Notes: generated from the sequence alone by a model not told the origin. DNA of 64,000 nucleotides from Belliella calami (GCF_022549695.1 NZ_JAKZGS010000004.1:171756-235755); one strand, 5' to 3'. Positions 52,669-61,788 are shown, numbered from the stretch's first letter. Made by a program: numbers and translations.

Positions 52669-55074
52669 ATGAATAAATTAACCCTAAGTAATCCTTACTT
52701 CATTTTTTTAGGTATTTTGTTATTCGGATGCAAATCCGAACCGCCTAGAGTAAATTTCCAAGACCTTTATACTGATCATTCAAATCTAAGTGGCAAAAAA
52801 GAATATCTCAACTCCCCCTATGTGACAGCTGGGGACCGGGTTTATATGGTTGGCCATCAAGATGGGACTTTTCCTGATTTGGGATGGCATGTTGAAGGAG
52901 AAATGGGAGGAATTTGGAATCACCCAATCAAATTGATGGACGGTTTTACAAATTCTATTCAGATTGAGGGAAGCTCATATTGCCTTGATAGAGCTGATCA
53001 ATTCATAAATTACCCTTTTGGCAATAAGCATATTTTTTCATCTTCAATCCCCGAACTAGAAGTTCAGAGATTCCAGTTTGTTCCTGAGGGAATAGAAGGA
53101 ATGGTTATCGAGTTTTCATTTACCAATAAAGGAGATGAAAAAAAGTCATTTGATTTCAATTTCACAGGGCATACTGACTTAATGCCTGTTTGGCTTGGTG
53201 ATAGGGCAGGAATGATCGATGATGTGGATAACTTAACTTTTGATGAATCACGGAAAGCGTGGAGGGGAAAAGATGCTTCAAATGATTGGTATGTACTCTT
53301 CGGTTCAAATCAAGCTGGAACTGAAGATGAGGGGATCGACATTTCTTGCCTATATGAACCACAAGGCAATGGTGTGTCGGCCAATCTCAAATATACAATT
53401 ACGGTAAAGCCTGGAAAGGTCAATACCCTCCGATTTTTTATAGCTGGTTCATACAAAGATCAAGATTCTGTGGAAAAAACCTACGATCTTTTGTCAAAGC
53501 ATGCGGACACATATTTGAAGGAAAAAATCGAACATTATGAGAAAATTGCCTCCAAATCAAGAGTAACCATTCCAGACAAAGAACTTGAATTGGCTTTTGA
53601 ATGGATCAAATATAATACAGAATGGTTGGTCAGAGATGTCCCAGAGATAGGAAGAGGCTTGGGAGCAGGAATGCCGGATTACCCATGGTGGTTTGGTGTG
53701 GACAATGAATATACGCTCAAAGGTGCAATTGCGACGGGCAGAAAAGATTTGGTCTATAGCACGATCGAACTTATCCACAAACTATCTGAAACAAATGGGA
53801 ACGGCAAAATCATCCATGAAGTAAGTTCCAATGGTGTGATTTTCAACCCTGGAAACATCAATGAAACTCCGCAGTTCGCATCCTTGATATATTGGGTTTA
53901 CCAATGGACTGGGGACAAAGAGTTTTTGAAAAAATATTACCCTTTCATTAAGAAAGGTTTGAAATGGCTAATGGAAGAAAATGATCAGGATGGCAATCTT
54001 TTCCCTGATGGATATGGAATGATGGAAATCCATGGACTTGAGTCGGAGATGATCGATGTGGCTGTTTACACCCAAAAGGCCTTTGCTGATGCTGCTAAGA
54101 TGGCGAAAATCATGGGTGAAACAGAACAGGCTGAGAGTTATCAACATACAGCTGATTTGCTGAAAGAAAAAATCAATAAGGAATTTTGGGTTGAGGAATA
54201 CAACGCTTACGCAGATTTCATTGGTACTACATCTGAGGCACTGCATTTGATAGATGCGGCAATTGTAAGAGCCGATACACTTCAAAAGCCTTGGGCGGTA
54301 GAGGAGCTGAAAGCAACTAAACAGAGGTTATCCACATATCCAAGGAACAAAAAGCAAGGATTTGTTCTCTTCCATAACTGGGTGGTCAATACACCTATGG
54401 AAATGGGAATAGCAGAAGAAGAAAAGGCAATCAAAGCACTAAACAAGGGAAGCAAATTCGTAAATCCTTTTGGGGTGTTCGTTACCGGAATAGATCGAGA
54501 TGAAGCCTCCGAATCTGCTGATGGAAAATTTGAAGGGAGTAAAGTCTTTTCATACACTGGCGCAGTGATGACTTTGCCAACAGGTGTCCAAGCTATTGCA
54601 GAGAACAACTATGGAAGACCTGATGAAGCTTTGGGTTACTTACAAAGAATGACCAAATCCTTCGGATTTGCACTCCCTGGTTCGATCTATGAAGTATCGC
54701 CCGACTATGGAATGATGGCACAGGCTTGGAATCTCTACAGCTATGCGGTTCCTTTGGTGACACAGTTTTTTGGGATAAATCCGGATGCTCAAAACAAAGT
54801 TGTCCACATCAAACCTCAAATGCCAAGTTCTTGGAATTCAGCCAAAATCGAAAATGTAATTATGGCCGAAAACAGTATTTCTATGGATTTCAAAAAAGAA
54901 GGTAACGAGATTCTAATTGAAGTCAAACAAGAGAATGGAGATTGGGAAATACATTTAGATCCTTCATTTTATCCTGCAAAGTCAATCAAGCTCAACGACA
55001 CAGCGTTTGATTCTGTAGAAAAGGGAACCTACTCAAGCACTGGCAAATCGATTATCTATACTTTAACATTATAA
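52669..55074 (+). CDS. Lipoprotein (alpha/alpha)6-barrel glycosidase (GDE/MGH1-like), 801 aa
   Basis: Predicted alpha-glycan hydrolase at the cell surface or in the periplasm. I start at ATG 52669; the frame begins at a TTG eight codons earlier. The signal peptide ends in a lipobox (LLFGC). A first beta-rich domain (about 30-290) with VGHQDGTFPDLGWHVEGE is followed by the helical barrel, including DYPWWFGVDNEYTLKGAIATG, NETPQFASLIYWVYQWTGD and GLESEMIDVAVYTQKAF. Acidic residues in DNEY and SEMIDVA are plausible catalysts. It resembles amylo-1,6-glucosidase and mannosylglycerate-hydrolase-like families; substrate is not determinable. Confidence 0.8.
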   Translation: MNKLTLSNPYFIFLGILLFGCKSEPPRVNFQDLYTDHSNLSGKKEYLNSPYVTAGDRVYMVGHQDGTFPDLGWHVEGEMGGIWNHPIKLMDGFTNSIQIEGSSYCLDRADQFINYPFGNKHIFSSSIPELEVQRFQFVPEGIEGMVIEFSFTNKGDEKKSFDFNFTGHTDLMPVWLGDRAGMIDDVDNLTFDESRKAWRGKDASNDWYVLFGSNQAGTEDEGIDISCLYEPQGNGVSANLKYTITVKPGKVNTLRFFIAGSYKDQDSVEKTYDLLSKHADTYLKEKIEHYEKIASKSRVTIPDKELELAFEWIKYNTEWLVRDVPEIGRGLGAGMPDYPWWFGVDNEYTLKGAIATGRKDLVYSTIELIHKLSETNGNGKIIHEVSSNGVIFNPGNINETPQFASLIYWVYQWTGDKEFLKKYYPFIKKGLKWLMEENDQDGNLFPDGYGMMEIHGLESEMIDVAVYTQKAFADAAKMAKIMGETEQAESYQHTADLLKEKINKEFWVEEYNAYADFIGTTSEALHLIDAAIVRADTLQKPWAVEELKATKQRLSTYPRNKKQGFVLFHNWVVNTPMEMGIAEEEKAIKALNKGSKFVNPFGVFVTGIDRDEASESADGKFEGSKVFSYTGAVMTLPTGVQAIAENNYGRPDEALGYLQRMTKSFGFALPGSIYEVSPDYGMMAQAWNLYSYAVPLVTQFFGINPDAQNKVVHIKPQMPSSWNSAKIENVIMAENSISMDFKKEGNEILIEVKQENGDWEIHLDPSFYPAKSIKLNDTAFDSVEKGTYSSTGKSIIYTLTL

Positions 55075-55497
55075 TCAAATCCCAAAAGCTGTCAAAACAA
55101 GCTCTCTGGGGCCACCATGATTTCTGAATTCACAAAGATAAATTCCTTGCCAAATTCCGAGGTTAAGTTTTCCACCAGTTATAGGTATTTGAAGACTATT
55201 TCCCAAAAAACTGCTTTTTAAGTGCGCAGGCATATCATCTGACGCTTCATAAGTGTGGATAAATCGTGGATAACTATCCGGAACTAACTCATTGATAAAG
55301 GTTTCAAAGTCCCTTCTGACAGTAGGATCAGCATTTTCATTGATAGTCAGACCAGCTGAAGTATGTTTAATAAATACCTGAAGCACTCCTGCCTGTATTT
55401 GACTGATTGCTGGAATTCCATTTTCCACAATCTCGGTGATCAAATGATATCCTCTTGGATAACTTTTTAGCTGAATTTCTTGTTGGTAAAGTTTCAT
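55075..55497 (-). CDS. yjbQ: UPF0047/YjbQ-family protein, 140 aa
   Basis: Small protein of a family given weak secondary thiamine-phosphate synthase activity. Visible marks are LQVFIKHTSAGLTINENADPTVRRDFE (the conserved H-T-S-A and E-N-x-D-P) and the C-terminal PITGGKLNLGIWQGIYLCEFRNHGGPRELV. The PRELV end is diagnostic. Its stop abuts the convergent glycosidase. True physiological role is unsettled. Confidence 0.88.
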   Translation of the reverse strand: MKLYQQEIQLKSYPRGYHLITEIVENGIPAISQIQAGVLQVFIKHTSAGLTINENADPTVRRDFETFINELVPDSYPRFIHTYEASDDMPAHLKSSFLGNSLQIPITGGKLNLGIWQGIYLCEFRNHGGPRELVLTAFGI

Positions 55498-55512
55498 TTT
55501 CTAGTTAATAGC

Positions 55513-55785
55513 TTAAAAATAATGTCCATAAGCGCCAATTATACTTACTGAGATTTTTTTCCCATCTATCCTATATACTAGACGATGAACCTGATTAATC
55601 CTTCTAGACCAAAGGCCCGATTTACTATGCTTAAGCTTTTCTGGTTTACCAGTGCCAGTTTCTGGATGTATTTTCAACTCCTCAATCAAATGGTAAAGCT
55701 TTTTTAAAAGCGTAACATTTCCTGCTTTTTTGAGCTTTTTAATATCTTCTATAGCCTCAGGTGAAAAAATGATTTCGTAGGTCAT
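55513..55785 (-). CDS. yoeB: YoeB/Txe-family mRNA-interferase toxin, 90 aa
   Basis: Ribosome-dependent endoribonuclease toxin. Mapped onto E. coli YoeB by motif, Glu49 (GKPEKLKH) matches E46, Arg68 (HRLVY) matches R65, and the C-terminal His88-Tyr89 (YGHYF) match the catalytic H83-Y84. GLWSRRINQVHRLVYRI is the family core. It overlaps the antitoxin gene by 4 bp (ATGA). The residues are intact, so the toxin is probably functional. Confidence 0.93.
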   Translation of the reverse strand: MTYEIIFSPEAIEDIKKLKKAGNVTLLKKLYHLIEELKIHPETGTGKPEKLKHSKSGLWSRRINQVHRLVYRIDGKKISVSIIGAYGHYF

Positions 55786-56030
55786 AATCCAAATAAATCC
55801 TTAAGCTCCTGATCACTCAACTTAACTCCCTTTCCTTCTTCAAGAGATTTCAAACTCTTTTCAATTCTCTCTTTGATTTTGGGATCATCAAAGAATCTAT
55901 CATTTTTTATTTTAGAAGTCAATTCATACGATTTATCTTTTCTTTTGATGACTACTCGCTCATTTTGATCTACTAAATCGAAATACTTCTTTTGATTTTC
56001 CCGAAATTCCCTAGAATTAATAACTATCAT
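55782..56030 (-). CDS. yefM: YefM/Phd-family antitoxin, 82 aa
   Basis: Antitoxin and autorepressor for the YoeB toxin. I start at ATG 56030 (MIVINSREFRENQKKYFDLVDQNE); the frame runs to 56105 but would cross the operator. The N-terminal Phd-like fold is NSREFRENQKKYFDLVDQNERVVIKRK, and the C-terminal flexible region with KERIEKSLKSLEEGKGVKLS should bind the toxin. The first gene of the operon overlaps the toxin by 4 bp. The operator sits 13 bp upstream. Confidence 0.88.
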   Translation of the reverse strand: MIVINSREFRENQKKYFDLVDQNERVVIKRKDKSYELTSKIKNDRFFDDPKIKERIEKSLKSLEEGKGVKLSDQELKDLFGL

Positions 56031-56042
56031 AACCTCATATTT

Positions 56043-56064
56043 TTGTGTACACAATAAAGTACAT
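56043..56064 (-). promoter_or_regulatory. YefM-YoeB operator: two GTAC palindromes 12 bp apart
   Basis: TTGTGTACACAA (56043-56054) is a perfect 12-bp palindrome with core TGTACA. A second GTAC sits at 56059-56062, exactly 12 bp centre to centre, in a weaker palindrome. This is the long/short arrangement I recall for the E. coli yefM-yoeB operator. Confidence 0.75.
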
Positions 56065-56189
56065 AAATATATGAATAAAAGTTCGAGACCAAGTATTTTT
56101 TTCAAAGGAAAATACTCCTAAAGTTATTCACACTTTTAACAGAATTTCAAAATAAAGCCTAAATATCCAAAGCTAACAATCCACTATTA

Positions 56190-57203
56190 TTAACCCACCA
56201 TCTCTGCTCCAATCCCATTCCCATCAGGAAAAACTATAGAATCCGAAGTGATCACAACCCCTCTTGCAATATCCTTTTTCAAAAGCATGGCTCCATCCAT
56301 ATCAACATAATCCAACAGCGGAGCAATATGGGCAATTGCAGTGATGCCGACCGAAGATTCGGTCATGCAGCCTACCATTGTTTTCATTCCCAATTTTTTT
56401 GCTTCTGCAATCATTCTTAATCCAGGAGTAATTCCTCCAGCTTTTACCAACTTCACATTGATTCCATGAAATAGCCCATGGCATTTTTTCACATCAGACT
56501 CCACAATGCAACTTTCATCTGCGATTACAGGCAATTTGCTGTATTTATACACTTCCTTCATTCCTTCCAAATCATCTTTGCCCAAAGGCTGCTCCATAAA
56601 CTCCACATTCAACCTTTTCAGTTCTTCAGAAAACAAGATGGCTTGTTCTGCAGTCCAAGCACAATTTGCATCTATCCTAAAGGGAGAATCAGTATGCTTT
56701 CTAAGCTCCCTGATGATCTCCATATCATGTGGAGTCCCAAGTTTGATTTTATACAAAGGCCAATCAACCTCCTTCATCTTTTCGACCATCTTCTCAACCG
56801 AATCTATCCCTATGGTGAAATTGGTCAAGGGAATATCTTTTGGGTTCAAGTTTAAGTATTCGTATAGTTTTCTTCCCTTTTTCTTGGTAAAAATATCCCA
56901 AGCAGCCATATCCAAAGCACACTGGGCAAAAGGATTAACTTCAAAAATACTTTTACATAATTCCCAAAGTTCTTGAGGCGTTTCCCACTTTCCATTTTCC
57001 ACTAAATCCCTTGCATTTTCTAGTGACTCGCAAATATTCTCCTGCGTCATTCCATAAAAAGGATTGGTCGTCGTCTCACCCAAGCCATAAAGGCCTTCGT
57101 GCTCAAGCTTCACAATGACGGTATCTTGCACATCTCTACTCTGATGCGCGATGGTAAAGGTATGCTTGAGCTCAAGGTCTCTTATAAAAAAAGATAATTT
57201 CAT
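56190..57203 (-). CDS. Dipeptide epimerase (enolase superfamily, L-Ala-D/L-Glu type), 337 aa
   Basis: Interconverts dipeptide stereoisomers, commonly in peptidoglycan recycling. The first catalytic Lys pair is in LYKIKLGTPHDM, metal ligands are in FRIDANCAWT (Asp), FMEQPLGKDD (Glu) and PVIADESCIV (Asp), and the second Lys is in GINVKLVKAGGITPG. The C-terminal VGCMTESSVGITA matches the substrate-specific loop of the Ala-Glu subgroup. Length is normal. It is transcribed separately, 159 bp upstream of the yefM start. Other dipeptide specificities are possible. Confidence 0.88.
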   Translation of the reverse strand: MKLSFFIRDLELKHTFTIAHQSRDVQDTVIVKLEHEGLYGLGETTTNPFYGMTQENICESLENARDLVENGKWETPQELWELCKSIFEVNPFAQCALDMAAWDIFTKKKGRKLYEYLNLNPKDIPLTNFTIGIDSVEKMVEKMKEVDWPLYKIKLGTPHDMEIIRELRKHTDSPFRIDANCAWTAEQAILFSEELKRLNVEFMEQPLGKDDLEGMKEVYKYSKLPVIADESCIVESDVKKCHGLFHGINVKLVKAGGITPGLRMIAEAKKLGMKTMVGCMTESSVGITAIAHIAPLLDYVDMDGAMLLKKDIARGVVITSDSIVFPDGNGIGAEMVG

Positions 57204-57271
57204 GGGTTCAATATTTGAAGTATGGGATAATTAATTTTTAGCTAAATTTAGCTAAAGATAATCATTCACTT

Positions 57272-58741
57272 ATGAACACTTTAAAAAATACACTGAAAAT
57301 TACAATGCTGATTTTTGTTTTGGCATGTAGTAGCAAGGTAGAAAATACGACAAATATCGACGTCAGCAATTTAGAAGTAGCATATGAACAATTCAGACAA
57401 AAAGAGCTCAATCAAAGAAGATTTAAATATGAATCAATCACAGATTTGATCACAAAGAGAGCGCCTCTTTTTCAATTTGAAGAGATCGGTAAATCAGTTG
57501 AAAACAGACCGATTTATCAATTGACTACTGGCAAAGGAGACACCAAAGTAATGCTTTGGTCACAAATGCATGGAAATGAAAGTACAGCAACCATGGCGCT
57601 CTTCGACCTGATGAATTTTATGGAAGGAAAAGAAGATGCTTTCACAGCAGTAAGGGAAAAAATATTGTCAAAAATCACGTTAAGGATAATTCCGGTGGTG
57701 AATCCAGATGGAATGAACCAATGGAAAAGAAGAAATACGCTAGATATTGACCTCAATCGGGATGCTGCTTCTCTCACCTCTCCGGAGTCCAAAATCCTGA
57801 AAAATGCAAGGGATACTTTCTCTCCACACTTTGGATTCAACTTACATGATCAACAGATATATTACAACGTATCCCAAACAGAAAAACCAGCCAGTATATC
57901 AGTTTTGGCTCCTGCCTACAACTTTAATACAGAAGTAAATGATGTTAGGGAAAAAGCAATGCAAGTAATTGTTGGCATCAATAACCTTTTGCAGGAAGTG
58001 ATCCCAGGGCAAGTTGGAAAATATGATGATGCTTTTGAACCCAGAGCCTTTGGGGATAATTTCCAAAAATGGGGCACAAGCACAATTTTGATAGAATCGG
58101 GCGGCATGGCAAATGACCCTGAGAAGCAGGAAATCCGGAAATTGAATTTTATGCTACTGCTTCACGCGTTGACAGAAATTGCGGACGAAGCATACAAAAA
58201 TTACGAGCTTGAAGATTATTTCTCAATTCCTGACAATGACCTGAAGCTAATGGACTTGATCATTAAAAACTTGAGTTTGAGCCAATCTGACTATCCACAT
58301 CAAGTTGACATGGGGATTAGAAGAAGAGAATATGAAACGAGTGAAGGATATTACAACAATGGGAGCATCGATGACTTGGGTGATCTGTGTGTTTTTTATG
58401 GCTATGAAACTTTGGATGCAAGCGGATTGAATGTAGTCGAAGGAAAAATTTTTGAAACGCCATTTTCCAAAACTGAAGATATCACAGAAGAAAAAACCTT
58501 GGAATTGTTGCAAAAGGGATATTTAGCCGTGCGAGTTGAAGACATTAATGATAATGAACTGTATAATCTACCGATTTTGATTTTGTCAAAAAAAGACCAG
58601 ATTCCATTTGGTATCAAAACTGGAGGCAATCCAAATTTCTTTCTGGAGGAAAATGGCAGTTTAAAATATGCTGTAGTAAATGGCTTTTTGATCGATTTGC
58701 TAAATAAAAAAGATCAGGTATATCGCATGAAAGTCCTATAA
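57272..58741 (+). CDS. M14-family metallocarboxypeptidase-like lipoprotein, 489 aa
   Basis: Zinc peptidase acting outside the cytoplasm. The signal peptide ends in a lipobox (FVLACSS, about Cys19). Zinc ligands are in SQMHGNESTATMALFDLM (H-x-x-E) and in FNLHDQQIYYN (His). The substrate-binding motif NPDGMNQWKRRNTLDIDLNRD is well conserved, and the general-base Glu is in STILIESGGMAND. The last 170 residues are an extra C-terminal region not recognised. It is divergent from the dipeptide epimerase with a 68-bp gap. Confidence 0.88.
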   Translation: MNTLKNTLKITMLIFVLACSSKVENTTNIDVSNLEVAYEQFRQKELNQRRFKYESITDLITKRAPLFQFEEIGKSVENRPIYQLTTGKGDTKVMLWSQMHGNESTATMALFDLMNFMEGKEDAFTAVREKILSKITLRIIPVVNPDGMNQWKRRNTLDIDLNRDAASLTSPESKILKNARDTFSPHFGFNLHDQQIYYNVSQTEKPASISVLAPAYNFNTEVNDVREKAMQVIVGINNLLQEVIPGQVGKYDDAFEPRAFGDNFQKWGTSTILIESGGMANDPEKQEIRKLNFMLLLHALTEIADEAYKNYELEDYFSIPDNDLKLMDLIIKNLSLSQSDYPHQVDMGIRRREYETSEGYYNNGSIDDLGDLCVFYGYETLDASGLNVVEGKIFETPFSKTEDITEEKTLELLQKGYLAVRVEDINDNELYNLPILILSKKDQIPFGIKTGGNPNFFLEENGSLKYAVVNGFLIDLLNKKDQVYRMKVL

Positions 58742-58758
58742 ATCCATAATATTATCTT

Positions 58759-58829
58759 TAAATTTGAATAAAAGTTTCTATACTGCTTCACTAAGGGGCG
58801 AGACCTGTCAAGTTTGATATTCAAATTTA
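58759..58829. repeat. 12-bp spaced inverted repeat
   Basis: TAAATTTGAATA (58759-58770) and TATTCAAATTTA (58818-58829) are exact inverse copies separated by 47 bp, just after the M14 gene. It could be a terminator with a long loop or an unrelated element. Confidence 0.4.
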
Positions 58830-58850
58830 CAGGATCAATTTTATTAACAA

Positions 58851-58864
58851 AAAACCTTTCAGGT
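58851..58864. repeat. Single AAACCTTTCAGGT palindrome unit
   Basis: AAAACCTTTCAGGT is the same half-palindrome unit seen at 59674 and, inverted, at 59726, here as a lone copy 38 bp upstream of the SIMPL gene start. Confidence 0.4.
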
Positions 58865-58901
58865 CTATTAGAAAGAACCTCGAGGTATTTAACATACATC
58901 T

Positions 58902-59633
58902 ATGAAACAGCATCTAACAGCCGCCATTTTTGCATTGGCTATCATCATTTCGGCCGCAATATTAGGCAATTCAATTGTCAACAGAAACAAAAAATCAGGT
59001 ACAGTGGATGTCACTGGTTTGGGAGAGCAGAATTTCTCTTCTGATTTGGTTGTGTGGGAAGGGAATTTTAGCAGAGAAAGCTATGAAATCAAGGATGCTT
59101 ATGCTGATTTGGAAAAAGACCGAAAAGCAGTCACAGATTATCTAGTCAACAAAGGAATTCCAAAGGAACAGATCATTTTCAAAGCTGTCAATACCAACCC
59201 GCAATACCAGCAGAATTACAACAGCAATGGGAATTTTATGGGCCGTACCTTTTTGGGATATCAATTGGATCAATCTATACAGATCGAGTCCAGCGAAGTC
59301 GATAAAGTCGAGCAAATCTCCAGAGAAATCACAGAGCTTCTTCTTCAGGGTGTCAAATTTTATTCTCAGCCTCCTAGATACTATTACACAAAGCTGGAAA
59401 GCCTCAAAATAGAAATGATCTCCAAAGCTACAGAAGATGCAAGGCTAAGAGCTGAACGTATCGCTGAGAATTCTGGATCAAAACTGGGACAATTGATATC
59501 TGCTAATATGGGAATCTTTCAGATCACAGGTCAAAATTCGGCAGAAGATTATTCTTGGGGAGGCACATTCAATACAAGCTCAAAAGAAAAAACAGCTTCC
59601 ATCACAATGAGATTAAGCTACAGAGTGAAATAG
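58902..59633 (+). CDS. SIMPL-domain (DUF541) protein, 243 aa
   Basis: Membrane-anchored protein of a conserved family with unclear function. A single N-terminal hydrophobic helix (LTAAIFALAIIISAAILGNS) acts as anchor or signal peptide. The SIMPL domain follows, with SGTVDVTGLGEQNFSSDLVVWEGNF, YLVNKGIPKEQIIFKAVNTN, FLGYQLDQSIQIES and the closing KTASITMRLSYRVK. Family members assemble as rings; periplasmic location is likely. A terminator follows at 59639. Confidence 0.88.
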   Translation: MKQHLTAAIFALAIIISAAILGNSIVNRNKKSGTVDVTGLGEQNFSSDLVVWEGNFSRESYEIKDAYADLEKDRKAVTDYLVNKGIPKEQIIFKAVNTNPQYQQNYNSNGNFMGRTFLGYQLDQSIQIESSEVDKVEQISREITELLLQGVKFYSQPPRYYYTKLESLKIEMISKATEDARLRAERIAENSGSKLGQLISANMGIFQITGQNSAEDYSWGGTFNTSSKEKTASITMRLSYRVK

Positions 59634-59638
59634 GAATT

Positions 59639-59671
59639 GGATTTTTGCTATTTTAAAAGCAACAAAAATCC
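59639..59671 (+). terminator. Hairpin after the SIMPL gene
   Basis: GGATTTTTG (59639-59647) pairs with CAAAAATCC (59663-59671), 9 bp, starting 6 bp past the stop. It has no T-run after it but is followed by the palindrome pair at 59674. Confidence 0.5.
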
Positions 59672-59673
59672 TC

Positions 59674-59743
59674 AAACCTTTCAGGTTTTATTGACAATCA
59701 ATTAGTTATTACAATAAGCTAAATGAAACCTGAAAGGTTTTTT
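59674..59743. repeat. 15-bp perfect inverted repeat of AAACCTTTCAGGTTT units
   Basis: AAACCTTTCAGGTTT (59674-59688) and AAACCTGAAAGGTTT (59726-59740) are exact inverse copies, and each arm is itself an imperfect palindrome. TTTTTT closes the right copy at 59738-59743. It lies 38 bp before the DUF1456 start. Confidence 0.6.
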
Positions 59744-59781
59744 ATCTCTATAATTCAAAATATTCCCAAATAAAAGCATAC

Positions 59782-60249
59782 ATGACAAACAACGATATAT
59801 TAAGAAGCCTGCGCTATACTTTTGATTTTTCGGATGACGAAATGATTTCAATTTTTGGATTGGGAACGTTGGAAGTTGGCAGACCAGAAGTAAGTGATTG
59901 GCTCAAAAAAGAAGATGATCCTGAAAGTAAACCCATTTATGACAAAGATCTAGCTGCATTTCTGAATGGTTTGATTGTCAAAAACCGAGGAAAAAAAGAT
60001 GGAGAACAGCCCTTGCCTGAGAAAAAACTTAACAACAACGCAATTTTCAGGAAACTGAAGATTGCTATGAATATGAAAGATGAAGAAATCTTGGATACAT
60101 TGGATTTGATTGGTTTCAGGTTTGGTAAGCATGAACTCAGTGCCCTATTCAGAAAACCTGAACAAAGCCAATACAGACCATGTAAAGATCAAGTATTGAG
60201 AAATTTTTTGAGGGGATTGCAGGAGAAGTTTAGGCCTAGTGAGAGCTGA
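59782..60249 (+). CDS. DUF1456 (YehS)-family protein, 155 aa
   Basis: Small cytosolic protein with two internal repeats of about 70 residues. Copy 1 reads MTNNDILRSLRYTFDFSDDE, then MISIFGLG; copy 2 reads NNAIFRKLKIAMNMKDEEIL and DTLDLIGFRFGKHELSALFRK. Each is followed by PEVSDWLKKED- or PEQSQYRPCKD-type segments and L.nFL.GL. The double-repeat architecture and length match YehS. It is not known what it does. Confidence 0.88.
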   Translation: MTNNDILRSLRYTFDFSDDEMISIFGLGTLEVGRPEVSDWLKKEDDPESKPIYDKDLAAFLNGLIVKNRGKKDGEQPLPEKKLNNNAIFRKLKIAMNMKDEEILDTLDLIGFRFGKHELSALFRKPEQSQYRPCKDQVLRNFLRGLQEKFRPSES

Positions 60250-60345
60250 GTTAACCATACAATGACAACGAGGTTAAACACCTCTATGTGACACTTTCTC
60301 CAGTTCTAATTCTGGACAACTCTACTCCGAAGCATCTTGTGACAC

Positions 60346-61527
60346 CTAATTTTCAGTGTCCACCGGAATATGAAACTTTATAATTATTGGATTATCCTCA
60401 CTCTCAAATTTACTGGTATCAACATGCTTGAGAAGCGGATGGTTATCAAATGATGATCCTTCATTTTTGAGCTTTTGATAGACATTTGGTGAGATAGAAC
60501 AATAAAAATACTTGGAATCAGAAGCTATCATCTGAACCCTAAAATCTTTTAATTTTCCTGTAGAGATTATTTTTTTATTCTTAGAATCAAAGAGCAAATG
60601 GTAACCAACGCCATTTCCAGTATAAGTAAAATAAATATGCTGATTGGTTTCTCTTATATTGGAAATATGTTTGAAGTATTTTGAATATCCGAATTCAACT
60701 TCATTTCCTATATAATTTTCTAAATCTTCCTGAGGCGGATTGTTTGAAGCAAAAGGGAAACTAATTTTTGGAAACATTCCATCTTTTGTTAGGCGATAGA
60801 TGGTATTACTGCCTAAAATTGGAGAAATATTGAATTCGCCATCCACATTGGAAGGATAAAACTTATCATCAAGCACAACACCGTGTTGATATTGAGTAAA
60901 ATACTCGATGTCATCACCATCTTTTTTGATTAAGTGATATTTATTGTATTCGGACATTTCAATCAAATCCAACCTTTGGTTTGCTGTAATGGGTGTCCAC
61001 AAATAATAAATGGTGTCAATAGATGCTAAATTATTATAATTAATATCTCCTTTTATATTTAATAACGAAATGGTTTTTAGATGTTCAAAAGTTTGCAAAC
61101 TGTAAACCTGTATATTTCGATATTCAAGAATTTCAATAGTTTCAGTTTGAAAATTTATATGAACGTCTCGAAAATGTAAATATTCATCAGGTGCAGGGCC
61201 TTTTTTGTCAAATACTTTTATGTTATTCCCTAATTGATCAAAAATTAAAATTTTCTTCAATTGTTTATCCACAACAATGTACCTACTCCTATCAGGAGAA
61301 ATTACCAATTTGCCCAATTTTGAGATAAGCGTTTCTTTATTAGTCTGTAAATAAACGACATCATCAACCACCAAATCTGATGGCCATGCAAAATTTTGGC
61401 TTTCATTGACAACTATCTCAAAAGTTTCATCATCTTGGTTTTGACTTAAGATTTGGTTCGAACCTGAGTAGTTACATGATATAAAAAATAAATAGGCAGG
61501 AATTATTAAATAGTATTTTTGATTCAT
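60346..61527 (-). CDS. Six-bladed beta-propeller lipoprotein (BF3164-like), 393 aa
   Basis: Exported lipoprotein with a propeller fold. The signal peptide MNQKYYLIIPAYLFFISC ends in a lipobox (FISC). Propeller-like strand units repeat, for example SRYIVVDKQLKKILIFDQLG, and KGPAPDEYLHFRDVHINF carries the G-P-x-x-E-(Y/F) signature of this group. The GP motif corresponds in position to the EGPNGVG motif of the DUF4221 array proteins, suggesting a distant relationship. It is a single gene with about 96 bp to the convergent DUF1456 gene. Confidence 0.8.
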   Translation of the reverse strand: MNQKYYLIIPAYLFFISCNYSGSNQILSQNQDDETFEIVVNESQNFAWPSDLVVDDVVYLQTNKETLISKLGKLVISPDRSRYIVVDKQLKKILIFDQLGNNIKVFDKKGPAPDEYLHFRDVHINFQTETIEILEYRNIQVYSLQTFEHLKTISLLNIKGDINYNNLASIDTIYYLWTPITANQRLDLIEMSEYNKYHLIKKDGDDIEYFTQYQHGVVLDDKFYPSNVDGEFNISPILGSNTIYRLTKDGMFPKISFPFASNNPPQEDLENYIGNEVEFGYSKYFKHISNIRETNQHIYFTYTGNGVGYHLLFDSKNKKIISTGKLKDFRVQMIASDSKYFYCSISPNVYQKLKNEGSSFDNHPLLKHVDTSKFESEDNPIIIKFHIPVDTEN

Positions 61528-61572
61528 TAAAGCTTAGTAAGTTAATTTCTTTTATGTGTATCCGTTTGTTTG

Positions 61573-61681
61573 CACGTAGCCAATCAATAGAATGTTTGAT
61601 AAATGATTTGAGCTTCTGTTGACAGTTGTCTGGTGACGAGAATCAACACATAGTACCTCTTCTGAGCCAACGTGCAACATT
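61573..61681. repeat. Degenerate dispersed repeat, copy B (109 bp)
   Basis: It aligns with 24058-24176 end to end in the same orientation, with small gaps. It starts CACGTAGCC and ends GTGCAACATT, matching AACGCAGCC and ATGCAACGTT in copy A. It lies between the propeller lipoprotein and RNase G genes. Confidence 0.6.
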
Positions 61682-61752
61682 GTGGATGCTCATGATTTCT
61701 TTCTAATCCGAATTCATCCTTTTGTCCAGGTGAACAGTGCTTCATATTAGCT

Positions 61753-61788
61753 AAACATTTCTAAAGTTCAAAAACTTTGGAAATGTTT
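61753..61788. other. Strong intergenic stem-loop
   Basis: A 16-bp stem (AAACATTTCTAAAGTT with its near-exact inverse at 61773-61788, one G-U pair) has a 4-nt CAAA loop. No T-run follows on either strand, so it may be an RNA-processing or regulatory element. It lies between repeat B and the RNase G terminator. Confidence 0.55.

Noticed and set aside
56031-56105. Longer antitoxin start
   Set aside because: It would place the operator palindrome inside the coding region and add a hydrophobic segment not found in YefM-like antitoxins.
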